This document shows positions 21,250 through 33,887 of a stretch of DNA of 64,000 nt, one piece after another (the stretch's first letter is position 1; each line of letters opens with the position of its first letter). Source of the DNA: Hydnum rufescens UP504. Taxonomy: Eukaryota > Basidiomycota > Agaricomycetes > Cantharellales > Hydnaceae. Under the pieces are notes generated by a model. The model had not been told where the DNA came from. It ran no database searches and was given only the letters and a program-made list of their open reading frames with translations. The position numbers were made by a program, and so were the translations under genes. The stretch covers positions 62,001-126,000 of the forward strand of contig MU128933.1 in the NCBI GenBank assembly GCA_014904985.1. Reading direction: 5' to 3'.

Positions 21250-24115
21250 TTACGACGAAGCCTTGTGGTAGGACTCATAGGACACCATCGACGAGTAGGG
21301 GAAGCGAAATTTCACAGAGTACTCCGTCCATTTTGACACGTGCGGAGGCTTCTCCGATGATGATGCATCTGTCCCCGAGAGAGAGAAAGAAGCATCGGAG
21401 TCATCTTCCGAATCTACCAAGACCTTGTCAGCGTTACTTGTGTCAGAGAAGTGAAGGTGCAATGCACCCTCGATGTTCTGGTTATCCATCAATTCCCAGC
21501 GATAACGCTGATAAATCGGGACTTGGTGGTATGAGGTCGAAGACTTCACCACAATGCTCAGTCCATCGTCGTCCACCCACATCAGCTTTGCTTGTTCAAT
21601 GCCAGGAAGGGACATAAATCGAACATGCCTCCCCTGCAAACCAATAATTTGGGTGCAGTAGAGTACTATCCAGAGAGAGCACGTACGATTCCTTGTTGCG
21701 ATGCCCAAGTTTGTTCGATAGGTATGGTACAAGCAGCGCTTTATAGTGTCGATGATTAAGTTCAATGGTGGCCGACTCGATCGGTCGTGATCCCAGCAGC
21801 ACTTCAAAATTCGCAAAATTGAAGGAAAAGTGACTTCCTCATTCAATGGTTCAAACGGAGGCTCATGATTCGATATAGCACGTATTAAGGGTGCCTCTTT
21901 GGAGAGTTGGTGGTAGGGCTCCTGGTCAAACAAAATCTACGGGGAATAAAGGATTATAAGCTAGGTACAAAGCATGCCGCCCGGCAAGAATGGATCGCAC
22001 CTCAATACAAGTGCAAGCATAGGCATATATGTCCGTCTCCGCAGTTCTAGTGTTTTCGTCGAGAAGTTCGGGTGCCAGAAATCGCAGTGAGCCACCGAAG
22101 TTCGATGATGTATGGCCAGTAGGTCCCCCATCAAGAATTATAGACAGTCCAAAATCACAAATGCTCGCTCTTCCTTCTCCATTGATCAGTACATTCCGCT
22201 GAGCATGTCAATTCATCAGCAATGCATCACCGCTTTGTGTATTCAACCATACCCCTTTAAGATCACCGTGTATAATTTGAGGCTTGTGTTCATGCAAGTA
22301 TTGTAATCCCAGCGCAACATCTGCAGCCTGTAAAGATCAAGCTCAATTAGGGGAGGGCCCCATATTCGAGTGAAAGTATACCCATGTAAACGTACGATAA
22401 CCTCTCGATTGACACTTGGATTCTTCGCTAGGAAGCTCAGGACATCACCGTGAACATACGAGATTGAAACGAGACCAGGCCCTTCGCGTTCTTCAGTATA
22501 ACCTAATAATCTCACCACGTTCTCGTGACGCAATTGGGCCCATATTCGGAGTTCTACATGCAGATGCTACAGCTATCATGAACAGAAGATCCATGGTGCA
22601 ACTATCGGATAAAATTACCTTGTGGAGTTTCCGTTTCACTGTGGACTCATCTGTATACGAAACATGAAGCACTTTGAGGGCAACCTAGGGAATCGGTTGT
22701 TAGCGCAGGCACCCTCCGCGAGCCATCAACTGAAAAGAGCACCTGAAGAGATCGGTGAGGGTTGTCCAAGGTGGCAGAAAGCAAGGTGCCTCTCCAGACT
22801 GAGGAGTACCCTCCTCTGGCCATGGGTGTTGAGCCTGAATGAACAATGCGGCCAGTCAAGTTGGGAGTGTCAGCGGGACTGGGTTGGGGATTGGTAAATG
22901 GTGGGCCAGCATGTGGGTCTTGTCCCGAGGCTTCTGCAGAAGGAGCTATAATCACATCATGTTGCAGGATGGACGTGGCTTTGTCTATTCCGGTGGAAGT
23001 CGGAGTGGGAGTCAAGGATGGGTTGGCAGGTTGCACGGGTCGCCTTTCATCAGTTTGGCCAGATAAGGTGTTCCTGGTTCGCGATATTGAACGACGATGC
23101 GACTCGTATGGTGTCGGGGATTCGACACGCTTTGAGGCGAGTACATTGGAGCGGTTAATTTCGCGACCTCGAGGCGGTTCACCACCATTCTTCTCAGCGC
23201 CGGTTGCAGCAGCAGGTACTGCACCATTCGCATTGGGAAACTGCACTACGTGAGGTCGTTGGAAATGTTCCTCCGGTGAGATTGATGCTGAGCCAATATG
23301 TGTTATTTTCCCATTCGTGCCTGCTAGGGTTAAATCGGCTGGTTGAGACAGAGAAGTGGGCACATTTTTCCATCTCTCCGGGTCCCTGAGTGAGATGTTT
23401 TTCGCGTTAGGATACTGGATAGCAAATAGGTGGTGCACAGATTCTATAGAGGCAGCGTGGGTTGCGAAAAACTTGAGGCTGTCCTCGACCCAGTCTGGTG
23501 GGGGCGGTTTGACCCAAGATCCCCCGAAGCCTTGATGAAGCATTCCGAGGTTGATGCAAGCCCACCACCGAGAGTAGATCCAAGTCGTGGGGGCTACTAC
23601 ATTAATATTATTGAGAAGGTCTATGACGTGACGGAAATTCAGGGCAGCAAACGTGGTGGCCATGGTGTAATTGTCGCGTGGTTCCTGCAAGTTAGAGTGG
23701 TTGGCAGAGAATCGGATTGTACCCGGGCCATGGAACCGCCTCTCCGCCCGCAACCAGACAATTGGCACCGTCTGGTTCTGGATGTGAACACTTAAGAGCA
23801 GGTCGTTGTACTGGAAGTCCATTCAGCCGCGTGGAATGCAAGGACATGATAAACTATGCCAACCGGGTTTCCGTAGCACGCAATGTGGCGGACATCCCCT
23901 GATATAAATGCACGCAACCTAGCAAAAGTCTCCGTTATTATGCGGCTGCACGTATTCAACGAGATGACTTACGGAGACTTAGGAGAGGTGAGCTCCCTAT
24001 AGAAGTCAGAAATGCCCCAGACGACTGGAAGGACTGCCTCAGCGATAGCAGCAAAAGAGCCAGGGGCACCAGCGCCGGATCCAGAGGGAGACAGGACCGT
24101 TGTCTTTGGAGGCAT
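21250..24115 (-). CDS. TKL-like protein kinase with a long N-terminal region
   Basis: A multi-exon minus-strand gene of the tyrosine-kinase-like type that is expanded in Agaricomycetes. The N-terminal part (23822-22647 and an upstream exon) is unrecognised, then Ser/Pro-rich. The glycine loop is GSTPMARGGYSSVWRG. The ATP-binding Lys is in VALKVLHVSY. Helix C follows, then LRHENVVRLLGYTEE. The catalytic loop is split by an intron: LQYLHEHKPQIIHGDLKG, then RNVLINGEGRASICDFG; the APE motif is LAPELL. A C-terminal lobe (CCWDHDRSSRPPLNLIIDTI) is followed by an acidic tail (SEDDSDASFSLSGTDASSS) ending at 21250. Catalytic Lys, HGDLK..N and DFG are all present, so activity is expected. The start (MPPKTTVLSPSG at about 24115) and first introns are tentative. 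Confidence 0.75.
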
Positions 24116-24708
24116 AAGAACGGGCAAACCCGCTCTGTGCGAACTGCGCGACTTACGACGGAGTCTGAGAATCCCCGTTCCATCAAGCCTCGATCTTCGT
24201 CCCTGGGGTATGTTAGATTTCGCCACCACTCTTATGCTTAAGACCATTATCTGGTCCCTGCAGGAAAATGGGATCGCCACAGCTAGATTAGGGCTCTCCA
24301 GTTTCACGTAATTACCTGTCTGAAGTAACCGGGACTCCGAAGTCAATAGTGGTAAAACCAAACTGCGATGATCCCTGCCACGCTGTTTGTGTGTGCACCT
24401 CAGGCACGGCGATAGGGCAGGCGGGCAGGAGACTGGGAAAAAGCCAGCGAGGGGGAGGTAATAGTATTATGAGTCTAAGGAGGTGCCTTCAGAGTCGGAG
24501 ACCCAAGGACTGCCGTAGGCGCCCGGTCACTTCTCGTAAGCAGCCTGGTGCAGTATATATAAGAGCCGACAGCAACGAATGGGTGATTATTGAAAAAGGC
24601 AGAATCGCCTGCTATGTCCTTGTCAGAAAAATAGCATCATAGGGTCTATTGTAAATGACCAAGTATGGAATAGCCCTTGAGCCTTAGGCGCCCCTGGGGG
24701 TTATAAGG
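24116..24708. other. Divergent region between kinase and C2H2 gene
   Basis: About 590 bp with no supported gene. It should contain both upstream regions. A short plus-strand open frame to 24642 has no recognisable feature. Confidence 0.35.
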
Positions 24709-25313
24709 ATGGAGAGGTTCGAGTACATCGGCAAACACAATTTGTTCCATCCGAGAACGTCCTCCATTTTGGGATCCCGTTGGCAAGGACGGTGCCCTTC
24801 ATCCTCCAGCTCAATCCACACCCGCAATATCCCTAACTGCTGCATCGCCATCCGTCTTGCCTGTGTCACTGCCGTCACAGTCACAGTCACAGTCACAGCC
24901 ACCGCCACCAGCCACCATCATCGGAACCAGGGGCGTCACCACCCCTACCGCTCCGTAAGAAGAGGAGAGGGGAAGGACGACGTGAAGAATCCGCCGAATC
25001 CGGTGGAGGATACAACGGATTCTGGAGATGCGACAAAGAAATACAAATGCGATCTCTGCCCGAGGTCATTTGACCGTCCCAGCGCACTAGCACAACACGA
25101 TAATGTGCATACTGCCAAAAAGCGTGCGAATTAACTGCTTACTTGATCTGCTATGTCACTCACTGCAATATTCTCTTCTCAGCCCACGTTTGCCTCCATT
25201 GCAATAGGGTGTTTTCAGTTAAGAGCAACGTGACCCGGCATCTGGACACATGCCCGGTCTACAACGCCTCACCCTCGGTGCGTGGGATCATTAGATTCCG
25301 TCAAAATGTGTAG
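24709..25313 (+). CDS. Small C2H2 zinc-finger protein (two fingers)
   Basis: Two exons. Finger 1 is YKCDLCPRSFDRPSALAQHD (C-x2-C ... H-x4-H), close to the Agaricomycete pattern CxxCxxxFxRPSAL. An intron at about 25123-25183 joins VHTAKK to PHVCLHCNRVFS; the join makes a TAKKPH linker equivalent to TGEKP. Finger 2 is CLHCNRVFSVKSNVTRHLDTC, a C2HC-like end (H-x3-C). The upstream part has a Val-Thr run (VTVTVTVTATATSHHH) coded by tandem gtcaca repeats at about 24870-24900. It probably binds DNA as a transcription factor; targets are unknown. The start at 24709 is the first ATG; an upstream exon is possible. Confidence 0.65.
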
Positions 25314-25339
25314 AGAGCATCACTGACAGATTTATAACA

Positions 25340-26170
25340 GGGTTCCGGGCAGCGGGGTGCCATTACCAACGCCCATGAGGCGGATGGGTCCCAAGAGGGA
25401 GTGACTCAAGTTCCCAAACTTCTCTATTTTCATCGCAGAGATTCTTGCTGGTACTGACGACGTCTGATCTATTAGCCTTCCACATCCACGAGTGTGGCGT
25501 AAACCGATCAGAATGTCAGGGGCAGAGGACTCCCCTGCCCCGTGCGATCGTGTGTCCGCCAAAGCCCTGATGCAGAGGAGGCCCATGGATTGGTCGACAA
25601 TTTCAATCTGAGCTCGGCGACACCTGCGGGAGGGCAAGGCAAGGCAATACCGTCGCCATATATAATAAAACTTTACTTGTTTCCTCTTCTTATCATATAC
25701 AGATCTATTACTGCAGCACAACAAAATCAATTCCCTTTGTGGGCCACATGAGCAAGAGTTGGCTTCGCAGGGGCCATGGGATCCACGGACTTAGGACTGA
25801 CTGAAGAAAATGGAAAAAAAATCGATAATCGATGGGGAGATTTGGGCGAACACAACAGTTTCCCCATACCAGGCGGCGAAAAGCCCCCAAAGGCACTCAC
25901 TGCATCCACAAGCACAAGGCAGTCCAAGATCCCTACCCCCCAAATGTAGAGCCATTTCCGTTGAACTCATCATATCGCGTAATTATCAACATGCAGCCAC
26001 GCCTTGGAAGGATCCACAAACGCGTCTGCCGGAAATGCATTCCAAGTGAGAAGATGGCTAGAAAGGCGTTTCTAGCGAATCCTGCAAGCCATTCTTCCCA
26101 TGGGCGGATATTTCGGGATCTTGCGGGGGTATGGATTATTGGATCAAATCTGGTTGATACCTACCTCGCA
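25340..26170. repeat. Degenerate dispersed repeat, copy 2
   Basis: The partner of the repeat at 18670-19480, in the same orientation and order of blocks. Both copies are far diverged. No open frame conserved between them was found. Confidence 0.5.
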
Positions 26171-28277
26171 TGAGAGCCCTAAACGTCGGCTCATTCGTTT
26201 CTCCAAGATATTTATTACCGTCATCTAGTTCGCATCATTCGTTCTTTGTTCGACGGATGTGGGCATGCGATCTGTGCCTTCCACCGGCTTGTTCGCGGCT
26301 CTGGGGAAGAATAATGTCCTACATCCCTGGTGTACGTCTTGCCAGAATTCCCTTCGAATTCAAAGACCCCCCGACAAGAATTACTGGGACGAAATTCGTC
26401 ATTGGCCGTAATCGGGCCTATTTCCGCTAGTGCTCATCGGAGGAACTGGCAGAAGTGATCCGCCCCATCGCATTTGGCGGCATATTGAGCTCTCCACCTG
26501 CGACAATGAGTATGAGATGGTCCCGCGGATAAAGAGCTTTATCCAAACGAAGGGATAATCGGGATGTCTTGGGTCTATTGGCAGTTTTCAGCATGAAGGG
26601 TAGCAGAATAGTACTTCGTACTATGCACTATTAGGCCCGCTTTTGAGTTTGCCGCCTCCCTGTGGAAACTACCTCTAACACCACCACTCTCAGATAACGA
26701 ATAGAAAACCATAGAAAGCCAGGGCCAGAACCAAACGTTTGGCCGAGCGAGGATGAGATCTACGTCAAGTGTCGAGCAGATGGGATGTAACCCAGTGGGC
26801 ATTCACCTCTCATTTGCGACGGCTGGATACCAATGTTATACTTCACCAAGACTAGCCTTGTCTTCCACATAAGCGCCGAACGCTACTTGTCACGCACGAG
26901 GCCACAGCACATGCCCTGTGGTCATGCACTGGTAGAATGGCTTGCGGTCATATGGGTAATCGAGATGCTCTGAATACAGGTGGAAGCAGCCGAAATACGA
27001 AGAGAGGCGAGTTCCTCTTGCATCTTTCAGTATCGCGAGTCGTAATGGCAACAACGGCGAGGTTTGCGGTCCATCAGCCATCTGCTAGCCTTGCCTCGGC
27101 CAAGCGTAGCTTGTCACATGTAGTACAGAAGCCGGAACCGTGGTTTTCCCCATTTCGCCACTGCAATCACCGTCGAAACCGGCGTCGAGGTTTTGGGGCA
27201 CGTTTGTCGACAGCGAGGAGCAGATCAGTAAGGAGAGCCACTAGCATTCGTAATTCTTCGAGGCTCCCGCAATTCTCAAGGCTCGGGAACGTCCACCCGA
27301 AACACAGGAAGGCCTTACGTAAACATGCTTAGTCGCGGTCACGTGAGATCTCCCGACACCGTATCCAGCCTACCCACACCAACCTAAGTCACTGGATGGC
27401 TTGGTCGATCGAAGTATTTTCAGAAGGCCTGAGACGACGCGGGACATACGTACACTGGGTAAACCTCCTTGTGAAGGAATTATTTCATTTTCCGACACCT
27501 TCATCTTTAAAGTTTAGGATTCTTTCTTAGGTTGATCTCGCTAATAGATCATCTGTGCGTTTCTGCAAGCGCCCATTCTTACTCCTTCTCGAGTTTTTTC
27601 CGGATGGAGACGTTGGTTTCACTCCTGCACAGCGGCAGCAGGGGATTGGACGCATGAAGTCGTCCAAGGCACCTTCGGGTCTCATACACCATGTTTTTTT
27701 TTTCTCCCGAAAGGAGATGGGCTGCCGATTACGAGACCCACAGATGAATGGTACCCTCATCGACGTGCTTGACATTGGAAACTGCCTCTGCGTTTGTATA
27801 GATCATGGTTATCGTCGAGTGGCAACCTTCCAACTCCGCTTCCTTGCTGCAACTCTTCAAGTAGATTTGGGACCAAGCCGCTGGAGACTGGAGAGCCCCC
27901 GAAAAGGAGGTCAGTTGACTATGGGTGTAGAACCAGCGGGAAGTAAGCTTGGGCCTCGAAATCCTCTAGGGAGTATTTCAGAGAAACTTCCTCCGCCTTA
28001 GGGTTTTCCCTGGCCTCGAGATGGGAGGAACACATCTGGGTATCCTCTCCGGCGTCAATGGGCCTATACCCTGACACAAAACCTGGCACCACATGACAAT
28101 CAGTAGACTAATCTCCAGATTTATCAGAGTCCACTACATGGTACATAATTCACATTCATGGAAATTACACCTATACACAGTATATGATCCACAGTAGTAG
28201 AGATCCGCCAGGACACCGGTGACGTTGAACAAGAGCAGTCTACCCACCTACCCGCCATCAGGGCATTATGGAAGGAA
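26171..28277. other. Two kilobases without a supported gene
   Basis: Open frames at 26937-27332 and 27555-28001 show biased composition but no domain or convincing introns. A T-run lies at about 27692-27701. The last bases are the 3' flank of alpha-actinin. Confidence 0.35.
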
Positions 28278-31225
28278 TCAATTGAACACACGATCCAACC
28301 ACACTTCATAGTCATACTCTGCTTCCTCTCCACCTTCGGATGACGCTGTCGTTGGAGGCATGACCTCACGCAGGTAGTCGATCGCACTCTGCGGGAGCAT
28401 GGCCATCTTAAGATCGAGTTCCGTGACAAATGGCTAAGAACATCGGATGGCAGGTCGTTAGTCATTATTGTACAATGAAGCAATCGAAGTAAATTTCTCT
28501 AGCTTCGCCGACCTTGTCATGAGCCAGTCCACGGAATGCATCTCGGAGTTGGTCGGGAGTGGTCTGGTCTTCCGTAATTTCAACCTGAAGGAAAAATCCC
28601 ATCTAATCCACTGGTCAAGCTGGAGACGTAAGAAAACGCACCAATAGGTTGATGAAGGCCTCAAATGTTACATCGCCGTATTCTCCCACAAGCTGCGCAT
28701 GTATTGCGTCGACATCCTCATCCTATATCGGCTGAATCATCAGCCAGCCACTAATAATGCGTTATATCGCCCAGACGAAACTCACCGAATAGACAATCCC
28801 AAGACTAGCGAGCGCAGCGGTCATCTCGTCCACATTGAGTGTATTGTTCCCATTCCGATCGAAGTATCGGAACGTGCTCTCAAACTGTTCCAGTTGAGCA
28901 GGTGTTAAATTCGACATATTACGCGCCACGATCTAAGGAAGTAAACGGGAGAGATGTCATCATACACCCATGCAGGTTTTGCATTCTCGCGCAGTATTGG
29001 TATGAAGACCACTGACCTGGTTTTCAATGAATTTGATCTTCTTGACAACGGTTTGTTGAACTAACCGGAGTTCAAAATCGAGATCTTGGTATGTATAGAC
29101 TGTATGGTCGTTTTCTTCAATATTGGCGGCCTGAACTTCATCTTCGATTGCCGCCACATGTGCAAGATCCTTCGACAGGGGTGCCAATCGCTGTTGGATC
29201 TGGTCAATCTGGTCTTGCTGGTTCTGAACGACCAACCGCATCGCATAAGTTGGTTTATGTGACAGACGTTGCAAGAAATGAGAAACATACTTCAAGGGGA
29301 CCGACCATTGATGAAATCTGCGATGAGATCAGGCGAAGCTGTCGCTCGAACTCGTTAGCGGCATTGGCGAATTTCTGTCGCAAATCTTCCTTAATTCTGG
29401 AGAACAATAAACAGGATATTGAAACTAGGAACGATTATGCATTCGAGGAGCCTATCACCCACTTTCGTATCTCGCTGTTGATCTTGCGAGACTGATTGGC
29501 CTCAGATTCCAGCAACTTGCTCCACGCGGCCTCCATATCCTACAAGAATGATCCATGTCAGACACGAATAGAATATGTGAGAATTCTCTTTCACCTCGAG
29601 ATCCAATCCAGGCGGGGGTAAATATGGCCTCAAATTGTACGTTTTCAATTTCGTCTGCACATTCCCGAAAAGGCTGGCGAGATCCTGCTTCTCCGTGACC
29701 CATTCACGCTTGGTCGTTTGCTTGTAAACATTGAGTTCAGTGGAGTGGTCCCGCGCATCAGTATATGTCCCTGTAAAAGTTGTTTGGGCCCACTCTGTAC
29801 GTCGCTGTCCTATGGCTGCCAGTAGCTGTATAAATAACCCAGAGATGAGGAAGGAACAAAAGATGAGACATGAGGAGAGCCTGACTTTCCGTGTTCGTGT
29901 CTCGTAGTCATTTCGACTGGACCAGACAGATTGCATTAAATCCGCAAATTTCTCCACTCTCCTGGACACAGTCTCAGCCTGATCTAAAACCGGCTCATTG
30001 AGGCGCAAAACATAGGATCATGTATGCATAATACGCACCCATGGATGAGAAGGCATGGAAAAACCCGCCACATAGGTCATGACACTTCGCTCATCTGGCG
30101 GGCGAGCATCGCACAAATCTTCAACTTCTAACAATTGCTAAGCATACATAGTCAGTGGGCGTAAAGATGCGTCGAGATCCCGCGGAGTCGCTCACTGGGA
30201 TACCTAGAAAATCTTGCGCAATCGTGAAAGCGCGTCGAGTATTTCTATGGCGATCATTCTATTTTCGGAAAAATGATGGCGTCAGTCCACTAACAGGGGA
30301 CTAGGGGGATACGAACCAACATACGAAGTCGAGTGAATAGAAATCCAGGAGTTCAGGCCGATGTCGATGGATCAGCGCGCATCTAGCTAGATCACATGAA
30401 TGAGAACTATCCGTAAATGTGGACCGCTCGAAACTTACAGTGCCAGGCCATCTGACCAGCTGTATGTGAAGTCTTGGACATCCACCTCCTTATAGGGCGT
30501 AGTTTGTCGTTGACACCATAAAAGAAGACCCTCCTTGGCGGATAAACCCTCCTCGCTAAAGCAGGAGGGAGAATAAGGATGAAAGAGGGGGAGCGGAGAA
30601 GCAGGAACCGCACCTAATGTCAGCGATCGTGAATCGCAGGATCAAAGTCCATATCATTCCCAGAATAAGCTTCAGGTTCCCATCGATAATATCTTAAACC
30701 AAAGCTCTGTGACCCGAATTTTTCATGGAGGAGATGCGACGGGAATCCCACCTTCAGGCCCGATATTTGTCAGTTTGACTCCTCTAGATGCGATAAACTC
30801 CAGCGCCTTGGTAACATTCTCTGCCTTCTGGACCCGCATCCGGGGCACTTTGTTATATCTCCCAAGAGATACGTCCCCTGTAGGATTCCCCGCCTGAGCT
30901 CAAGGCTGTAGTTGCGTAGGTTGATACCGAACATACCCATAATCTCCTGGAGAGAGAATGTTAGAACGGACGCGTTCAGAACATAAATTCACCCACCATG
31001 AGCTGTATTAGACGGACGCCATCTGATAGATCGGTAACCAAGGATGTCTATTTGCATGGTCATTCATAAATAGTTGTTGACTGTGGGTGGTGCGCGTGTG
31101 ACTTACCATTGGCGGATAGTCGCGGGCTTCGAGCTTGGTATTTAGCCTATGTAACGTTAGAAGCGCTCCTTTACACAATGTACCACTAACCATTTACAGA
31201 ACGTTCGCTCCTGGATGGAATCCAT
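28278..31225 (-). CDS. Alpha-actinin (actin cross-linker)
   Basis: Cross-links F-actin, for example in the cytokinetic ring (Ain1 in fission yeast). It is a many-exon gene. The N-terminal exon [12 protein letters not shown] leads to [13 protein letters not shown], the first calponin-homology domain, with [20 protein letters not shown] and LTNIGPE. The second CH domain shows [17 protein letters not shown] and [19 protein letters not shown]. The rod has spectrin-type repeats, including [20 protein letters not shown] and [17 protein letters not shown]. The C-terminal calmodulin-like part has an EF-hand, [12 protein letters not shown], whose loop positions fit calcium binding, then [20 protein letters not shown] and a last exon ending VWLDRVFN. 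Exons checked at the C-terminus join cleanly. The start at 31225 lies only 69 bp from the divergent POB3 start. Confidence 0.87.
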
Positions 31226-31294
31226 TGATGGGGCCGACGAGTTCAGTACCTACGGAAGTTGCCGTGGCGCGCCACAAAACTCTGCGCGCCCATA
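31226..31294. promoter_or_regulatory. 69-bp shared divergent promoter (alpha-actinin / POB3)
   Basis: The two start codons point away from each other with only 69 bp between. Both promoters and 5' UTRs must fit here or overlap the opposite gene. No clear TATA box is seen. Confidence 0.6.
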
Positions 31295-33642
31295 ATGACA
31301 ACCCAGTTTGAAGGGATCTACCATGGCCTTGGCACGGATGTGGGAGGTTAGATCTGCACTCACCAATGCTATACCATCCAATTGAAGGATTTTTCTCTTC
31401 TCCCAGAATTACGTCTAGCTACTATCGGTTTGGGCTGGAAGTCGGTCACGACCGGAAGTCAGGTCACGGTCGCGGCAAGCGATATAAAATACGTCCAATG
31501 GCTTAGGTGTGCCTGTCTCGCGTTGGCCATGTGCGCGTCAACGTGCTTATGACACCTACATGAAAGGGTGGCGCGCAACTTCCAGTTACGAATAATCCTT
31601 AAAGATAATCGTCGACGAGAAACCTTCGATGGCTTCCAGCGAGAGGTGCGCTTTCTAATGTCGGATTAAAATGCTGGATCTCATTTGGGGAGAATTAGGA
31701 CCACGAAAAGATCTCGCACGTTGTAAAACAGCACTACAATGTGATCCTAGAGACCAAAGACGTTAGTCTCAAAGGGTGGAATTGGGGGGCTCTGGATGTT
31801 CAAGGTCTGCAACTTATACATTTTGGGGCCCTATTTGTTGACACTCACGTTGCCCCAGGCTCAGACCTTGCATTTCTGGTGTCAAATAAGACAGCCTTCG
31901 AGGTTCCCCTGTCACAGATCTCCAACTCGAATATCGTTGGAAAAACAGAAGTGTCCCTCGAATTCGCAGCCCTTGAGAAGAAAAACCCGTCCACACCTAG
32001 TGCCAGTAAACGGAAGGATGCAGACGATGAGCTGGTCGAAATGCGCTTGCATATACCGGGAACGCACTACGAAAGACCAAGAGGACGAGGATGGAGAGCA
32101 TATGGATGTGGATGACGATGATGAGACCCCGGCTGCCCAGGCATTCCACGACATGATCAAAGAGAAGGCCGATATTGGGCAGGTCACGGGAGAAGGTATT
32201 GCCAGCTTTGCGGAGGTCACCGTACTCACACCAAGGTATACATTTCATCTGCCTTCTTTATTATGTTTCCTGACTTGGGGACTCTGCAGAGGACGGTATG
32301 ACATTGACATGTTCCCGGCATTCCTTCGGCTCCGTGGAAAGACTTACGACTATAAGATTCTCTACACTTCTATCACTCGACTCTTTTTGCTTCCCAAACC
32401 AGATGATGTCCACATTATCTTTGTGGTGAATTTCCTTCCTGACGGTTGATCGGTCACTGTCTCATTTTCCCACGTACCCTTTAGGTTGGATTAGACCCGC
32501 CAATACGACAGGGTCAGACCCGTTACCCGTACCTTGTCATGAGCTTCAGCCGGGATGAGGAAGTCGAGGTGGATCTTCAGTTAGACGAGTTAGGTTTTTC
32601 AATTGTGGAGATCATCGTGCCATGATCATGTTAACACCTACAGGGCGACAATCGAGTCCCAATACAATGGAAATCTCAAGAAGCATTATGAAGCGCCGAT
32701 ACACGAGGTTATTTCTGCCGTCTTCCGGGGCCTCAGTGGGAAGAAAATCACAGCACCTTCTGGGTCTTTCACGAGGTCAGGAGTGACAGTTCCCCAGGCT
32801 AATGTGATATCTGATAATAGTTTGGCACATAGCCGAGATTCTCATACAAGCATCAAAGCCAATTTGAAGGCCGCACAGGGTGATTTGTACTTCTTGGAGA
32901 AGGCGCTATTATTCCTGGTCAAGCCTACGACCCTTGTGGAGTACACAGACATAGCGTCTGTCGTCTTCTCCCGGTATGAGTGACTTCTCTTGCCCCTTAT
33001 CCCCCAGCACTGATGCTTCAATCACGCTCTAAACGCAGGGTCGGAGGTGGCATGGCGTCCGCAAGGACGTTTGACTTGAAGATCCTGCTGAAAATGAGTC
33101 CAGAAATCGTTTTCACCTCCATCAACAAAGAGGAACACGAGCTCGTTGAAGAATTCCTGAAGTCGAAGAAACTTCGGGTGAAGAACGAGATGAACGACGA
33201 TATAGCAGCAGCAGCAGGTCTTGACAGTGACAGTGACGAGGACATGCAAAGTGTTGCTTCTGACGGGGAGGATGCCCCTAAGCCCAGACCTGCAGCCGGG
33301 AATGATGAAGATAGCGAGGAGGGTACGTATTCGAAGCCTTCCGACGTGTCCATGGCTCATCCTGGATTTGGGGCGATTTCGGATCTAGATGATGACTTCC
33401 AGGCTTCGTCCTCGGATTCAGGTTCGCCCTCAGCATCTGAGTCTGACGACGGGGAGGGTGCTGTCACAGCCAGTGACGATAGTGGGGATCGTGATCTCAT
33501 CAAAAAGACTAAACCAAAGAAAACCAAGGAGAAAAAGGACAAGGTGGACAAGGCAAAGGGTTCGAAGGAGAAGAAGGGGAAAAAACCTGTTGATGATGGG
33601 AATCCTCGGCCAAAGAAAAAGGCGAAAAAGCAAGACGACTGA
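31295..33642 (+). CDS. POB3: FACT complex subunit POB3 (SSRP1-like)
   Basis: Part of the FACT histone chaperone with SPT16, acting on nucleosomes during transcription and replication. Exons in order: [93 protein letters not shown]; then an acidic linker [20 protein letters not shown]. The middle domain has [39 protein letters not shown] and [20 protein letters not shown]. The C-terminus is acidic, then Lys-rich ([12 protein letters not shown]...KKKAKKQDD). It lacks an HMG box, as fungal POB3 does. One oddity: between RLHIPGTH and [10 protein letters not shown] (32061-32072) the frame shifts by one base with no room for an intron. Otherwise every exon is intact, so an assembly error is possible. 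Confidence 0.85.
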
Positions 33643-33887
33643 GGGATTATGTCCATTGTCGAGCATTCCATCAACTAATGCCCCATTTTACTGTACATAT
33701 CGGATTCCGTGTATACATTATTGTTTTCTTCGATGGTGTATGCACGTGTGTGGTCTTCGGACGATTCCGGCAATTTTAGGCTGCTTCCGTTACAGCGAAC
33801 TATCTCCTATTTGTTAGTCCATCTCTTGCTGTTGCATCCAACGTGAAGCCCATAGTTGTTGACATTATCCAGGTTTTGCGCTCGACC

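Noticed and set aside
24866..24905. Tandem gtcaca repeats as a microsatellite of interest
   Set aside because: They lie in frame within the C2H2 gene and code a Val-Thr run; ordinary low-complexity coding DNA.
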